From Streptomyces roseirectus (GTDB taxonomy: Bacteria; Actinomycetota; Actinomycetes; Streptomycetales; Streptomycetaceae), in assembly GCF_014489635.1 (NCBI RefSeq), contig NZ_CP060828.1, positions 4,316,001-4,380,000 of the forward strand: a stretch of 64,000 bases of DNA, written 5' to 3'. Both the position numbers and the translations under genes were made by a program. The notes under the pieces are model-generated. The model worked only from the letters and a program-made list of their open reading frames with translations, searched no databases and had not been told where the DNA came from. This document shows, piece by piece, positions 26,001 to 34,743 of the stretch. Position 1 is the stretch's first letter. The number at the start of each line of letters is the position of its first letter.

Positions 26001-28786
26001 TCTTCGTCCTCGAAGTCGTCGAACTCCATGTCCTGCTTGAACCAGATGTCGTTCACCACGTACTCGGTCTTCAACTGGTGACGGGAGAACGGGAAACTGA
26101 TGGCAAACCCGACCAGCGGAGCGACCGGCTCGGCGTTCCCCGACGACTTGGCCACCTCGGCAGGGCTGAGGGGATACAACAGAAGCAACGGCTGGTCAGA
26201 GCGGCGCTGGTTGCGCAGGGGCCGACCGCGGGGAGTGTCGGGGTCGAGCGGCTCGCCCTTCCTGTTGAGCTTCCCCTTCGCGGCCTCCTTCGTGTCCTTC
26301 AGCGCACGCTCCTTCTGCTCGTCGGTTAGGTCGCAGAGTTCGTCGGCGGGGCTGAGTACGCGCTTGATCGTGTAGCGGCCGGGAACAACGTCCGAGGACT
26401 TGGAGTGGCTGCGCGTGATGAGGCCGACGGAATGGCCTGCGATCTCGGCCGCAGCTCCCTCCGGCAGTCGGCTGGCGAGGCGGATTGTCCAGTTGCCGAG
26501 CTCACCCTGCTTGGCGCACTGGCGTACGTACTCCGCGATGAAGGCCGGCCGCACCCGCTGGGCCTGCCGGTCGGTGAGGTAGGAGTCGAGAAAACCCTCG
26601 GTAACGTCCGAGGCTGCGACGCCACTCCAGGTGATGCTCCCGCTCCGCTCGTCCACCTTCCCGGCGGAGAGCCCATCGAGGCGCGCGACGAACGACTCAA
26701 GGAGCTCGTGGTTGTTACGAACCGCCTTCTCGGAGAGGTCGAAGATAGTCGTCTCGGGAAGCTCACCGGAGTAGCTGAGGCGGACACGCGTACCCTGCCT
26801 CATCTTGTTGGAGGCCGTGATACCGAGGCCGAGCGACGAGGTCCTGACCTTGAGACCGTACTCGCGGGGGGTGAGTCCCACCGCGGACATCTCCTCTACG
26901 TCGCGCCGGAGTTCGTCGGTGGCTGCAGTGATCTCCGCGTACTGGCGCTGCAGCGTACGTGTCGTGTACAGGCGGCACAGGTCTTCGTAGCGGGGCCGGT
27001 AGCCGAACCAGCGCCCCATCTGCAGCAGGGTGTCGTACGTCTTGGAGGCACGCAGGTAGTAGCTGACCGACAGCCCTTCGAGGGTCAGACCGCGGGAGAG
27101 CTTCTCGCCGCCTACGGCGATGACCGACAGGCCGGTATCCCGGCGCTCGTAGTACTGGAGAGCGTCCTTCGCGGCACCGTTGACAGCCATGGCGGTGATC
27201 TTCCCGAGGGCGGCGTGGAGATGCGGTTCGACGTCCCCCCAGTCGAGCCCGCCCCCGGTCATGTCCTCGGTGCAGGGGACGAAGTCCTCGTCCCAGAGCT
27301 CCCGCAGTTCTTCCTCAAGCTCTTCGCGAGCACTGCTGAACCGGTCTTGGAGGACGTCGAAGAGCAGACGCACATGGGCGTCGATCTGGTCGCGGACCTG
27401 CTGCTGTACGGCGGTGAAGCGGGTCACGTGCACCAACATGGAGTTGTGCACAGCGACCTGCCCCCGTGCTCGACGTGCCGCGCAGGTCAGGACGAAGGAC
27501 CGGATGGCACGCTGCAGCGACTCGGGCAGGTAGTCGGGAACCCGGTGGTACGACTTGTGCTTGTCCGGCACCCAGAGGTCCGTGTCCTTGATATGCCTTA
27601 TGAGCGGCAGCGGCTCGATGTCCTCCTCGTCTCCGTCGGTCTGCAGACCGAAGACCCGCTCGGGTCCGAGGTAGTTGGACGGCGCCCGCAGCGTGCGGAT
27701 GAAACTCTCCGGGAAGAGGTCGGGGCCCAGCTCGTCGTGGTCCGTGTCGGGATTGATGTAGATGTTCGCGAAGGGGGTCGCGGTATAGCCGACGTAGGAC
27801 GCCTTCGTGAAGCTGTTGACCAACCGCCTGATCGCCTTGTTGATCGCCGACGGGTTGGTGTCGGGGTCCTTGGAGGTGTTCACCCCGGCGTTGTCGGCCT
27901 CGTCGTCGATCACGAACAAGGGGAGGTCGGGCACGACCATCCGGCCGGTCTCCGGGTCCTCCACGCCGTGGTTGTCGATCACCCAGTCCCGCAGGTTGTC
28001 GATGATCCGACGGTTCTTCTTGACCACGAGGACCACCGGAACACTGCCCACCGGCACGTTCGCGGACACCGCCGTCTTCCGGGCGAAGTCCCCCTTTTCG
28101 TGACTGGTGGTGAGCGACGCCGCCTTCAGACGCTTGCCGTGTGACATCGCGCCGACCCCGATATGACGATGCGCGTCGTCATCCGAGCGGAACTGGTACT
28201 GGGTGTCGAACCCGAGGAGCCCTTCGTCAATACGGAGCTGGGTCTGGCTGCGCAGGTCGTTGTGAATCCCGGCGAACACCACGATGAGTCGGTAGCCAGC
28301 GTCGGCTGCCTTCGCGGCGAGCCCGATGAACTGCCCCGTCTTGCCGGACTGGACCTGTCCGATCACGAGCCCGGTCCGGCGCCACGCGCCTTCCCGCTGA
28401 GGGTCTTCCAGCTCGCCGAGGACGTCGTCGGTGCTCTGGTCGAGTCGGCGTACGACCTGCGTCGGGAGCTTGGAGACACTCAGGAGGTAGCGCCGGTAAC
28501 GGTCCCAGAAGTCCCACTTCCGGTCGGCCTTCGCGTCGGCAAGCCAGGGCACGTGGCCCTCGTCGTTCTTCATCGCGGAGGAATCAGCCTGGAACACGGA
28601 AGCCCGGGCCTCGAGCACCTTCCGTACGAGATCTCGCTCCACGGTGATCCCCTGGGCAGCGAGGATGCTGACCGCGGTGTTCACCGCAAAGTCCACCTCA
28701 GCCGGCGTTGCCTGACGGTCACCTGGCAGAAGCAGCACCGCGGTCTGCTCGGCCTTCTCGAGACTGTCTTCGGGGGTGGTGCTCAC
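25997..28786 (-). CDS. Z1-domain SF2 helicase-like ATPase
   Basis: The protein is 929 aa. Walker A is IGQVQSGKTGQFIGLAAKA (K149), Walker B is FVIDDEADNAGVNT (D294-D298, a DEAD box), and motif III-like SYVGYTATPFANIYINPD follows. The Z1 domain proper (PF10593) is marked by AVGGEKLSRGLTLEGLSVSY and LQMGRWFGYRPRYEDLCRLY. The family supplies the ATP-driven motor in restriction-like systems such as CglI. GTG 28786 follows GGAGGT at 4 bases; the frame up to 29062 is only overlap with the MORC gene. It overlaps the downstream nuclease gene by 4 bases and starts 49 bases after the MORC stop. Confidence 0.88.
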   Translation of the reverse strand: MSTTPEDSLEKAEQTAVLLLPGDRQATPAEVDFAVNTAVSILAAQGITVERDLVRKVLEARASVFQADSSAMKNDEGHVPWLADAKADRKWDFWDRYRRYLLSVSKLPTQVVRRLDQSTDDVLGELEDPQREGAWRRTGLVIGQVQSGKTGQFIGLAAKAADAGYRLIVVFAGIHNDLRSQTQLRIDEGLLGFDTQYQFRSDDDAHRHIGVGAMSHGKRLKAASLTTSHEKGDFARKTAVSANVPVGSVPVVLVVKKNRRIIDNLRDWVIDNHGVEDPETGRMVVPDLPLFVIDDEADNAGVNTSKDPDTNPSAINKAIRRLVNSFTKASYVGYTATPFANIYINPDTDHDELGPDLFPESFIRTLRAPSNYLGPERVFGLQTDGDEEDIEPLPLIRHIKDTDLWVPDKHKSYHRVPDYLPESLQRAIRSFVLTCAARRARGQVAVHNSMLVHVTRFTAVQQQVRDQIDAHVRLLFDVLQDRFSSAREELEEELRELWDEDFVPCTEDMTGGGLDWGDVEPHLHAALGKITAMAVNGAAKDALQYYERRDTGLSVIAVGGEKLSRGLTLEGLSVSYYLRASKTYDTLLQMGRWFGYRPRYEDLCRLYTTRTLQRQYAEITAATDELRRDVEEMSAVGLTPREYGLKVRTSSLGLGITASNKMRQGTRVRLSYSGELPETTIFDLSEKAVRNNHELLESFVARLDGLSAGKVDERSGSITWSGVAASDVTEGFLDSYLTDRQAQRVRPAFIAEYVRQCAKQGELGNWTIRLASRLPEGAAAEIAGHSVGLITRSHSKSSDVVPGRYTIKRVLSPADELCDLTDEQKERALKDTKEAAKGKLNRKGEPLDPDTPRGRPLRNQRRSDQPLLLLYPLSPAEVAKSSGNAEPVAPLVGFAISFPFSRHQLKTEYVVNDIWFKQDMEFDDFEDEE

Positions 28787-28835
28787 AGCGACCTCCTGCG
28801 GCCGGGTCGGTTGGGCATGGGGACTACCAGGTGGG

Positions 28836-30311
28836 TCAGGAGTTCCAGAAACCTTGTTGCTCGTCGAAGGGAGGCATGGAGCTGAGTACGCCCCGGGCGT
28901 CCTCTGGGGAGCGGCCCTGCCCAAGGAGTGCTTCGTACACCTGGCGGGCGATGTCCACGGTCTCCGGGGCGGCCGGCCCCGGGCCGCCGAAGGGTTCGGG
29001 GTCGTCGACCGTGTCGGTCTCGTGGAGCAAGCGGAGCGCCGTGATTGGGACCGTCTCTTCAAGAAGGCGGATCATCGAGCGGACGACGTCCGGATTGCCG
29101 CCCTGGTCGTCCGTCGCTGCTTTCACCAAGGGGTGTTTTCTGTTGATGCGCAGAACGATCCGGCCGTCGAGGCGCTTCACGTTCCAGGCGAACTTCAGGG
29201 GGTCACCGTGCGCCCGCGACACCACCTGACCACGCTGTCGTGCGGAACGAGAGGCCACCTCGCGGGTGTGCCTCGCGATCCTCTCCAGATGACGACGCAA
29301 GGAGACGGGGGGAACCACACTCGCTTTGCGCACGTCCACGCCCCAGTCGGCGTCGGTCTCCGCAGGGATGTCCACGGCGATCCTCGCGAGGTTGTACTTC
29401 TCCTCGCGCCGCAGGCCGCGGATCCCCAGCCAGTCACCGGCCAGGATCAGGCGGTCACGGCGGTAGACGTAGAACCCCTGCTGCCCCAGCCATCCCTTCC
29501 GCCCGGCAGCCGACTCGTATTCGGCTGCCGAGAGCCGCTGGGCCGTCGGGAGGACGAACGGCTCCACGCGCACCGACTCCGATCCCAGCGGTAGAGGCTC
29601 CCAGGGGATCCGCTGGACCGACGGGTGCTTGGACAGAAACGGGTCCCACGGGGAGAGGGCGGAGCCACGTACCCGGATCCGGCACCGGGCCGGACGCTGC
29701 AGGAAACGGGCGAAGACCATCGCAAGGTGCGCTTCGGTACGCTCCGCCTCCGCGTAGAACTGGGCCTGCGTCTTTTCGTCGTCTCTGGCCACGGCGGTGT
29801 TGTGGTAACCGGAGAGCTGCTCCCACAGAACGATCGTCCCGTGCTGCATGCTTCCCGCGATCCGACGCAGGAGAGCGGTGGTCGTGTCGCCCGGGTCATG
29901 GAGGAGCCGCCACTCCTTGTAGTGCTCCACGACGCCGAGGTCCCACGTCCGGACGTGCCAGACCCCGTCCCTGACCGTGGCGACGGTGAGCTTGCGGCAC
30001 TGGGAGAACGAGGCGGACTTCAGCCCCACACCGAAACGGCCGAGATCCGTGGCACTCCGCTCGGCTGACGGACCGCGGGCCGCCACCGTCATGGCGGTCA
30101 CCAGCTCGGGCTCCGTCATCCCCCTGCCGTCGTCCGTCACAGCGATCCAGGAACTCCGCCCGTCCCACGTGAAGTCGACGTCGATGTTCCGGGCCTCAGC
30201 CGAGACACTGTTGTCCACAAGGTCTGCGACGGCGGCAGGAAGCGAGTAACCGAGCGAACTGAGCGACGCCACCATGCCAGCAGGGTCGGGAGCGGCGACG
30301 TCGAAGTCCAT
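28836..30311 (-). CDS. MORC/MutL-type GHKL ATPase of the defence operon
   Basis: The protein is 491 aa. The GHKL ATP-binding motifs are VADLVDNSVSAEA (N box, D33-N34), VTDDGRGM (58-65) and LGRFGVGLKSASFSQC (from L90). The C-terminal part carries a Lys/Arg-rich stretch and no membrane segment. Bacterial MORC/MutL homologues of this kind occur in predicted restriction operons with Z1, PD-(D/E)XK and methylase genes, and probably act as ATP-gated DNA clamps. ATG 30311 follows GGAG at 7 bases; the frame to 30530 is extra. It is the first gene of the operon, and its promoter should lie in the 0.8-kb upstream region with a 10-bp palindrome at 30442-30470. Confidence 0.85.
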   Translation of the reverse strand: MDFDVAAPDPAGMVASLSSLGYSLPAAVADLVDNSVSAEARNIDVDFTWDGRSSWIAVTDDGRGMTEPELVTAMTVAARGPSAERSATDLGRFGVGLKSASFSQCRKLTVATVRDGVWHVRTWDLGVVEHYKEWRLLHDPGDTTTALLRRIAGSMQHGTIVLWEQLSGYHNTAVARDDEKTQAQFYAEAERTEAHLAMVFARFLQRPARCRIRVRGSALSPWDPFLSKHPSVQRIPWEPLPLGSESVRVEPFVLPTAQRLSAAEYESAAGRKGWLGQQGFYVYRRDRLILAGDWLGIRGLRREEKYNLARIAVDIPAETDADWGVDVRKASVVPPVSLRRHLERIARHTREVASRSARQRGQVVSRAHGDPLKFAWNVKRLDGRIVLRINRKHPLVKAATDDQGGNPDVVRSMIRLLEETVPITALRLLHETDTVDDPEPFGGPGPAAPETVDIARQVYEALLGQGRSPEDARGVLSSMPPFDEQQGFWNS

Positions 30312-31129
30312 CTTCACGCTCCGTACCCGGTCAGTCCTGTGCGGTCGGTTCGCCTGTGTGCTCCGGGGAGCGGCGTGTGGCAGGACTTCTCGGGCCTCGT
30401 GCGGTGAGTGTGCCGCTACTCGTCCCACGACAACCGAAATCCCCCGTTCGGAGCATGGTACCGAACGGGGCTCGTCTGACGTAGGTGATCTCTGTGGAGG
30501 GCTGTCTGCCAGCTTCGCGAGGCACGACACGTACGCCGCTTGGTTACCTGGGCGGAGGACACGAAGATCCCACGCTCAGATCCGGCCTGTGCAGAACCAC
30601 GGCGCGTAAGAGTTGCTGACCGGCAGCGGTAATGCCTCGCCGGGGCCGGTATTCCGGGCGGGTTCCAGCACTGCGGCTGTGTCGCTGCGCACTGGTTGAC
30701 CGAGCGGACGAGGACTGGCTGGACCGGCATGGGTTCGCGCGTGCGGGCGCATCTTGGCCTTGCGCCATCGCCATATCTAATCAAGCTGACCGACGGATTC
30801 GCCCGCGACATCCGGGGACTTGGCTGTCTCGGGGGCAGGCGAGCCATCGGGGGAGGAGACGTGCTCGGCATTCGGCAAGGTTCGCGACATTTGCCACCAC
30901 TCCCTCGTCCGCTGGGGCCGGTCTCCGGCGCCCTGCCAGTCAGGGAGCCCGACCAGCACGCCGGTTCAAGGCGCAGATCCGTGTGCAGCACACGCTCCCT
31001 GTTGCTCTCCCCACTCTTCGTGTGACCTTGCTCGGTCTCTTCGCGTGATCTTCTGCGGCATGTCGAGTTGCTCTGGAGTCTCGTGGAAACCTCCGTGAGC
31101 CATGAGTTCACGCGAGAGGAAGACAGAAG
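30312..31129. other. Non-coding region upstream of the MORC operon, with a palindrome
   Basis: No gene is supported in these 0.8 kb; open frames here have no recognisable motif and poor codon choice. CCCCGTTCGG (30442-30451) and CCGAACGGGG (30461-30470) form a perfect 10-bp inverted repeat with a 9-base spacer, 131 bp before the MORC start. It could be an operator or a terminator for a transcript from the integrase side. Confidence 0.45.
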
Positions 31130-32659
31130 TTGGGATTTGCAGAGGAGGGCGGGAACCACTGGCTCAGCCGATACAGGATCGCGGCCTTGGCCCAGAACAA
31201 CGCCCAGCGCCGCAGCCCGCGCGCCCCGGAGCTCGGCCAGGAGACCTTCGGCGAGTACGCGCACCGCTGGTACGAGGCTCAGGATCTGGCCGCCTCAACC
31301 ATGCAGAACTACCGGCGCCACATCAAGGAGCACCTGCTCCCCGACTTCGGGGACAAGGCGCTCGCCGGCATCCTGCGCACAGACGTAGACCTCTGACAGA
31401 AAAGGGAGTCGGCTGTCTACGCGGCCTCCAGCGTGAGGACCTGGCGCGCGACGCTCCACGTGATTTTCGAGGACGCGATCGACGAGGGCCTGATCACGAC
31501 CAACCCGGCCGCCAGGCGGCGCGGACGAGGAAAGCGCTCGGGCCGGTCCCGAGGCCGCGGCCCGGAAAAGGTCATCACCGACGCGCTCGGCATCCTTCTG
31601 ACCGCCGAGCGAGCCGCTTTGCTGTCTGGTCGTGACGACGAGTTCGTTGCCGTGGTCCTCAAGGGGTACACGGGCATGCGCTGGGGCGAAATCGTCGGCT
31701 TGGAGACGGAATTCGCCCGCCCCAGCTCGATCCGTGTCGAGTGGCAGCTGTATGAGCTCGACACCGGCGAGTTCGTACGCTGCCCGCCCAAGGACGACAG
31801 CTACCGAACCATCGACGCGATGGACTGGTTGTCGGCCCTGGTCGCCACCCACGTCACCCGTACGCAGCCAGCACCTTGTCCGTGTCACGGCAGGACCTTC
31901 GTCTTCCGGGGGCAGGGCACAACTCGTGCGGGTGGCCATCAGGGCGCGAAGCTCGTTGATGTCGCGCGCCGCGCCGAAGTCTCCACGGGGACGGTGTCCA
32001 ACGCACTCAACCACCCCGACCGCGTCAGCGAAGCCAAGCGGGTCAGGGTGGAGCAGGCCATCGCGGACCTAGGGTTCGTGCGGGGCGGCACGGCCTCGGA
32101 GAACGCAGCGCACTGGCGCCGCAACGGCTTCGCGACGTGGCTGTTCGCCCCAGCAGTCTCGGGCTGGTATCCGAAGAAGGCACCGCAGGAAGCCCGCCCC
32201 GTACCCCTGCGCGGCGAGCCTTGGCCCGGCGTTCCAGCCCGAGGACGGGGCGCCAGCAACCGGGCCAACGCCTGCTGGCTCCCAATCGCCAAGGGCCTCA
32301 CACCTCACGGACTCCGCCACACCCACCGAACCGTGATGGAAGACCTGGGCACCGAGAGGGTCCTCATGGACGACCGAATGGGCCACGTCGACGGCTCTGT
32401 CTCGGCACGCTATGCCCACGTCACCCCTGGCATGCGCGAGCGCCTCATGATCGGGCTGACTGAGCAGTGGGAGACAGCGCTCGACGCCCGGCTGGCCCTG
32501 CACTCGGCATCACCGGTGCGCATACTCAACGACCTTCTGCGCACGCGCGCGTCCGTGATCCGACCTTCTCGCCGTCGATCCATGTCAGAACCGAACAGTC
32601 TCGACGCCACTGCGGCCCCCTCGGAGACCGGTGAATTTCACCCGTTGGCCAAGGGGTGA
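31130..32659 (+). pseudogene. Island tyrosine integrase with embedded LacI-type HTH, broken by a TGA
   Basis: One frame covers an N-terminal SAM-like domain (FGEYAHRWYEAQDLAASTMQ), a TGA at 31394-31396, then RTWRATLHVIFEDAIDEGLI and a full catalytic domain: GYTGMRWGE with the first Arg, HGLRHTH, MGHVDGS and SARYAHV with the nucleophile Tyr. The TGA falls where integrases of this type usually have Trp (DLWQKRE), so it looks like a TGG-to-TGA change, not a frameshift. The extreme N-terminus also seems eroded. Between catalytic boxes lies a LacI-like helix-turn-helix (LVDVARRAEVSTGTVSNALN). A shorter product from GTG 31433 would lack the arm-binding domain. The gene lies 250 bp from the intact tRNA-Thr. 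Confidence 0.8.
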
Positions 32660-32689
32660 CGAGAGTCTCTGACGGAGTTTCACGCACGG

Positions 32690-32710
32690 CTGTCCACCGG
32701 CTGTCCACCG
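32690..32710. repeat. Paired CTGTCCACCG boxes at the right end of the island
   Basis: CTGTCCACCGG is followed directly by CTGTCCACCG. The pair matches 13133-13153 at 20 of 21 positions in the same orientation. It lies between the integrase remnant and the tRNA and is a candidate integrase/excisionase arm site. Confidence 0.55.
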
Positions 32711-32752
32711 GGACCCGTTGCGCCAGCCTGACCTGTTCCCTACCGGCAAGCA

Positions 32753-32821
32753 AAAGCCCAGCTCAGATCCTTGGTTCGTCAGCCTCGTCACGGAAACGAA
32801 CCTCCGACCTACGCATTACGA
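32753..32821. repeat. Degenerate extra copy of the tRNA-Thr end and its terminator
   Basis: Bases 32797-32821 match the tRNA variable/anticodon region (CGAACC, then CGACCTACGCATTACGA) with small changes. They are preceded by AAAAGCCCAGCTCAGA, which resembles the left arm of the terminator beside attL. It lies about 90 bp inside the intact tRNA, suggesting tandem or repeated integration at this site. Confidence 0.55.
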
Positions 32822-32876
32822 TGCATAGACAGGTGGTGCCCGATTTGCCGAGATTCCAAGGTCGCCCGAAAAAAGA

Positions 32877-32906
32877 AACCCCAGGTCAAAGGCTTGACCT
32901 GGGGTT
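32877..32906 (-). terminator. Terminator of tRNA-Thr
   Basis: AACCCCAGGTCAA (32877-32889) pairs perfectly with TTGACCTGGGGTT (32894-32906). A T-rich run follows on the minus strand. It sits 9 bases beyond the tRNA 3' end. Confidence 0.75.
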
Positions 32907-32914
32907 CACCATAG

Positions 32915-32988
32915 AGCCGCCTTCGGGATTCGAACCCGAGACCTACGCATTACGAGTGCGTTGCTCTGGCCATCTGAGCTAAGGCGGC
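32915..32988 (-). tRNA. tRNA-Thr (anticodon CGT)
   Basis: The 74-nt minus-strand sequence folds as a full cloverleaf. The acceptor strand GCCGCCT pairs with AGGCGGC, the D arm is GCTC...GAGC, and the anticodon stem ACGCA/TGCGT surrounds loop CTCGTAA with anticodon CGT. The T arm is TCGGG TTCGAAT CCCGA. CCA is not encoded. Its 3' half (32913-32956) is the island attachment site and stays intact after integration because the element restores it. Confidence 0.93.
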
Positions 32989-33084
32989 GCGCTGTCCGCA
33001 CCATGGTGCGATCAGCAACGGTCGTAAGTCTACACAGTTTCGAGGGGTGCTCCGACCACCCTGGTGGGGCGCCTGGTGGAGCGC

Positions 33085-34641
33085 CTAGGAGCAGCGGAGG
33101 CCGGTGGATGGGACGGTGCCTCGCAGGAGGTACGCGTTGATCGCGGAGTCGACGCACACGCTGCCCCGCCCGTACGCGGTGTGCCCGTCGCCGTCGTACG
33201 TGAGGAGCCGCCCGGAGGAGAGCTGGGCGGCGAGGGACTGGGCCCAGCGGTAGGGCGTGGCGGGATCGCGGAGGGTGCCGACGACGAGGATGGGCGCCGC
33301 GCCGTCGGCGGTGATGCGGTGCGGCGTGCCGGTCGCGCGGACGGGCCAGTACGCGCAGTTGAGGGAGGCCCAGCCCATGCCCTCGCCGAAGACGGGGGAC
33401 GCCTTCTCGAAGGCGGGGAGGGCGGCGCGGATCTCCTCGGGCGTGGCGTAGGCCGGCGGCAGGTCGAGGCAGTTCACCGCGGCGTTGGCGGACATGAGGT
33501 TGGCGTAGTGGCCGGCGGAGTCGCGTTCGTAGTAGCTGTCCGCGAGGACGAGCAGACCGGCGCCGTCGTTCTCGCGGATCGCCGCCGACAGCGCCTCCCG
33601 CAGCCGCTCCCAACTGCTCTCGTCGTACATCGCGGCGATCACCCCGGTCGTCGCGAGGGCTTCGCCGAGCGTGCGGCCGTCCGCGTCGCCCGTCGGGAGG
33701 GGGCGCGCGTCGGCGCGGCGGAAGAACGCCTTGAGGCCCGCGCCGACCTGCGCGGGCGTGCCGGTGAACGGGCAGTCGGGGTGCCGGACGCAGTCCTTCG
33801 CGAACGACTGGAACGCCGTCTCGAAGCCGGCGGTCTGGTCGAGGTTCAGCCGGCGCGCGGGGAGCGAGGGGTCCATCGCGCCGTCGAGGACGAGGCGCCC
33901 GACGCGCTCGGGGAACAGCCCGGCGTACGTCGCACCGAGGAACGTCCCGTACGACGCCCCGACGTACGTCAGCTTCGCGTCGCCGAGCGCCGCCCGCAGG
34001 ACGTCCATGTCGCGCGCGGCCTCGACGGTCGAGACGTGCCGCAGGAGCCGGGGCGCGTCGGCGCCGCAGCCCTCCGCGAACTTCCGGTAGGACGCGACCA
34101 GCGCGTCCGTCTCACGCGGGTCGTCGGGCGTCATGTCGGTCTGCGTGTACGCGTCCATCGCGCGCCCGTCGAGGCATGTCACAGGCTCGCTGCGGGCGAC
34201 GCCGCGCGGGTCGACGGCGACCATGTCGTACCGTGCGCGCACCTGCGCCGGGTAGCCGAGCCCGGCGTACTGCTGGAGGTAGCCGACCGCCGAGCCGCCG
34301 GGGCCACCGGGGTTGACCAGCAGCGATCCGAGCCGCGTCCCCGGCCCGGTCGCCTTCTTCCGGGCCACCGCGAGGCGGACGTCCCCGGCGGCCGGCTTCG
34401 CGTAGTCCAGCGGCGCCTTCATCGTCGCGCACTCGAACCCCGGCACCCCGCAGCTGCGCCACCGCAGCTTCTGCCCGTAGTACGGCGCCAACTGCGCCGG
34501 CGTCGACCTCGGCAGCGCCACCAGCGCCGTCCGCGCGGTATCGGCCGTCGGCACGGAGCACCCGCTCAGCAGCAGGGCCGCCGAGGCGAGCGACGCGAAG
34601 AGAGCGAGCGGGGTACGGGAGCGAGGACGACTGGGACTCAT
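33085..34641 (-). CDS. Secreted alpha/beta-hydrolase lipoprotein, tripeptidyl aminopeptidase-like
   Basis: The 518-aa protein starts with a signal peptide ending in a lipobox (LLLSGCS), so it should be anchored to the outer face of the membrane. The hydrolase core has GGPGGSAVGYL (oxyanion region), YDMVAVDPRGVARS and the nucleophile elbow GASYGTFLG. The C-terminal TAP-like segment ends with the catalytic His in DGDGHTAYGRGS. This order fits the SlpD/TAP family of streptomycete mycelial peptidases that release short peptides. ATG 34641 was chosen because the signal peptide begins there (MSPSRPRSRTPLALFASLAS); the frame from 34719 adds nothing conserved. It is monocistronic, next to tRNA-Thr. 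Confidence 0.88.
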   Translation of the reverse strand: MSPSRPRSRTPLALFASLASAALLLSGCSVPTADTARTALVALPRSTPAQLAPYYGQKLRWRSCGVPGFECATMKAPLDYAKPAAGDVRLAVARKKATGPGTRLGSLLVNPGGPGGSAVGYLQQYAGLGYPAQVRARYDMVAVDPRGVARSEPVTCLDGRAMDAYTQTDMTPDDPRETDALVASYRKFAEGCGADAPRLLRHVSTVEAARDMDVLRAALGDAKLTYVGASYGTFLGATYAGLFPERVGRLVLDGAMDPSLPARRLNLDQTAGFETAFQSFAKDCVRHPDCPFTGTPAQVGAGLKAFFRRADARPLPTGDADGRTLGEALATTGVIAAMYDESSWERLREALSAAIRENDGAGLLVLADSYYERDSAGHYANLMSANAAVNCLDLPPAYATPEEIRAALPAFEKASPVFGEGMGWASLNCAYWPVRATGTPHRITADGAAPILVVGTLRDPATPYRWAQSLAAQLSSGRLLTYDGDGHTAYGRGSVCVDSAINAYLLRGTVPSTGLRCS

Positions 34642-34743
34642 ACACCGAGAGTAACGGTAAGCAACAATCCGTAGCCGATTCGTCCGTGATTCACCCCGGA
34701 CGAGTGACAGCCCCGTCAACTCACGGTGACGCCGGGGCCGTTC

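Larger units (their letters stand above)
12972..32956. mobile_element. tRNA-Thr-integrated genomic island carrying defence genes
   Basis: The borders are two identical 44-bp copies of the tRNA-Thr 3' half (12972-13015 and 32913-32956). Just inside each border lies a pair of CTGTCCACCG-type boxes (13133-13153 and 32690-32710). A damaged integrase gene lies next to the intact tRNA, as usual for such elements. Cargo runs from an IS3 element through a HEPN-motif gene, a kinase/receiver pair, a methyltransferase, and an AIPR / PD-(D/E)XK / Z1 / MORC operon. No replication or transfer genes are visible. Codon choice is less GC-extreme than in the flanking core genes, which supports acquisition by transfer. 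Confidence 0.85.

Noticed and set aside
30416..31264. Minus-strand reading frame of about 280 codons upstream of the MORC gene
   Set aside because: Low-quality composition, no motif, and no ribosome site; the interval has the character of intergenic DNA.
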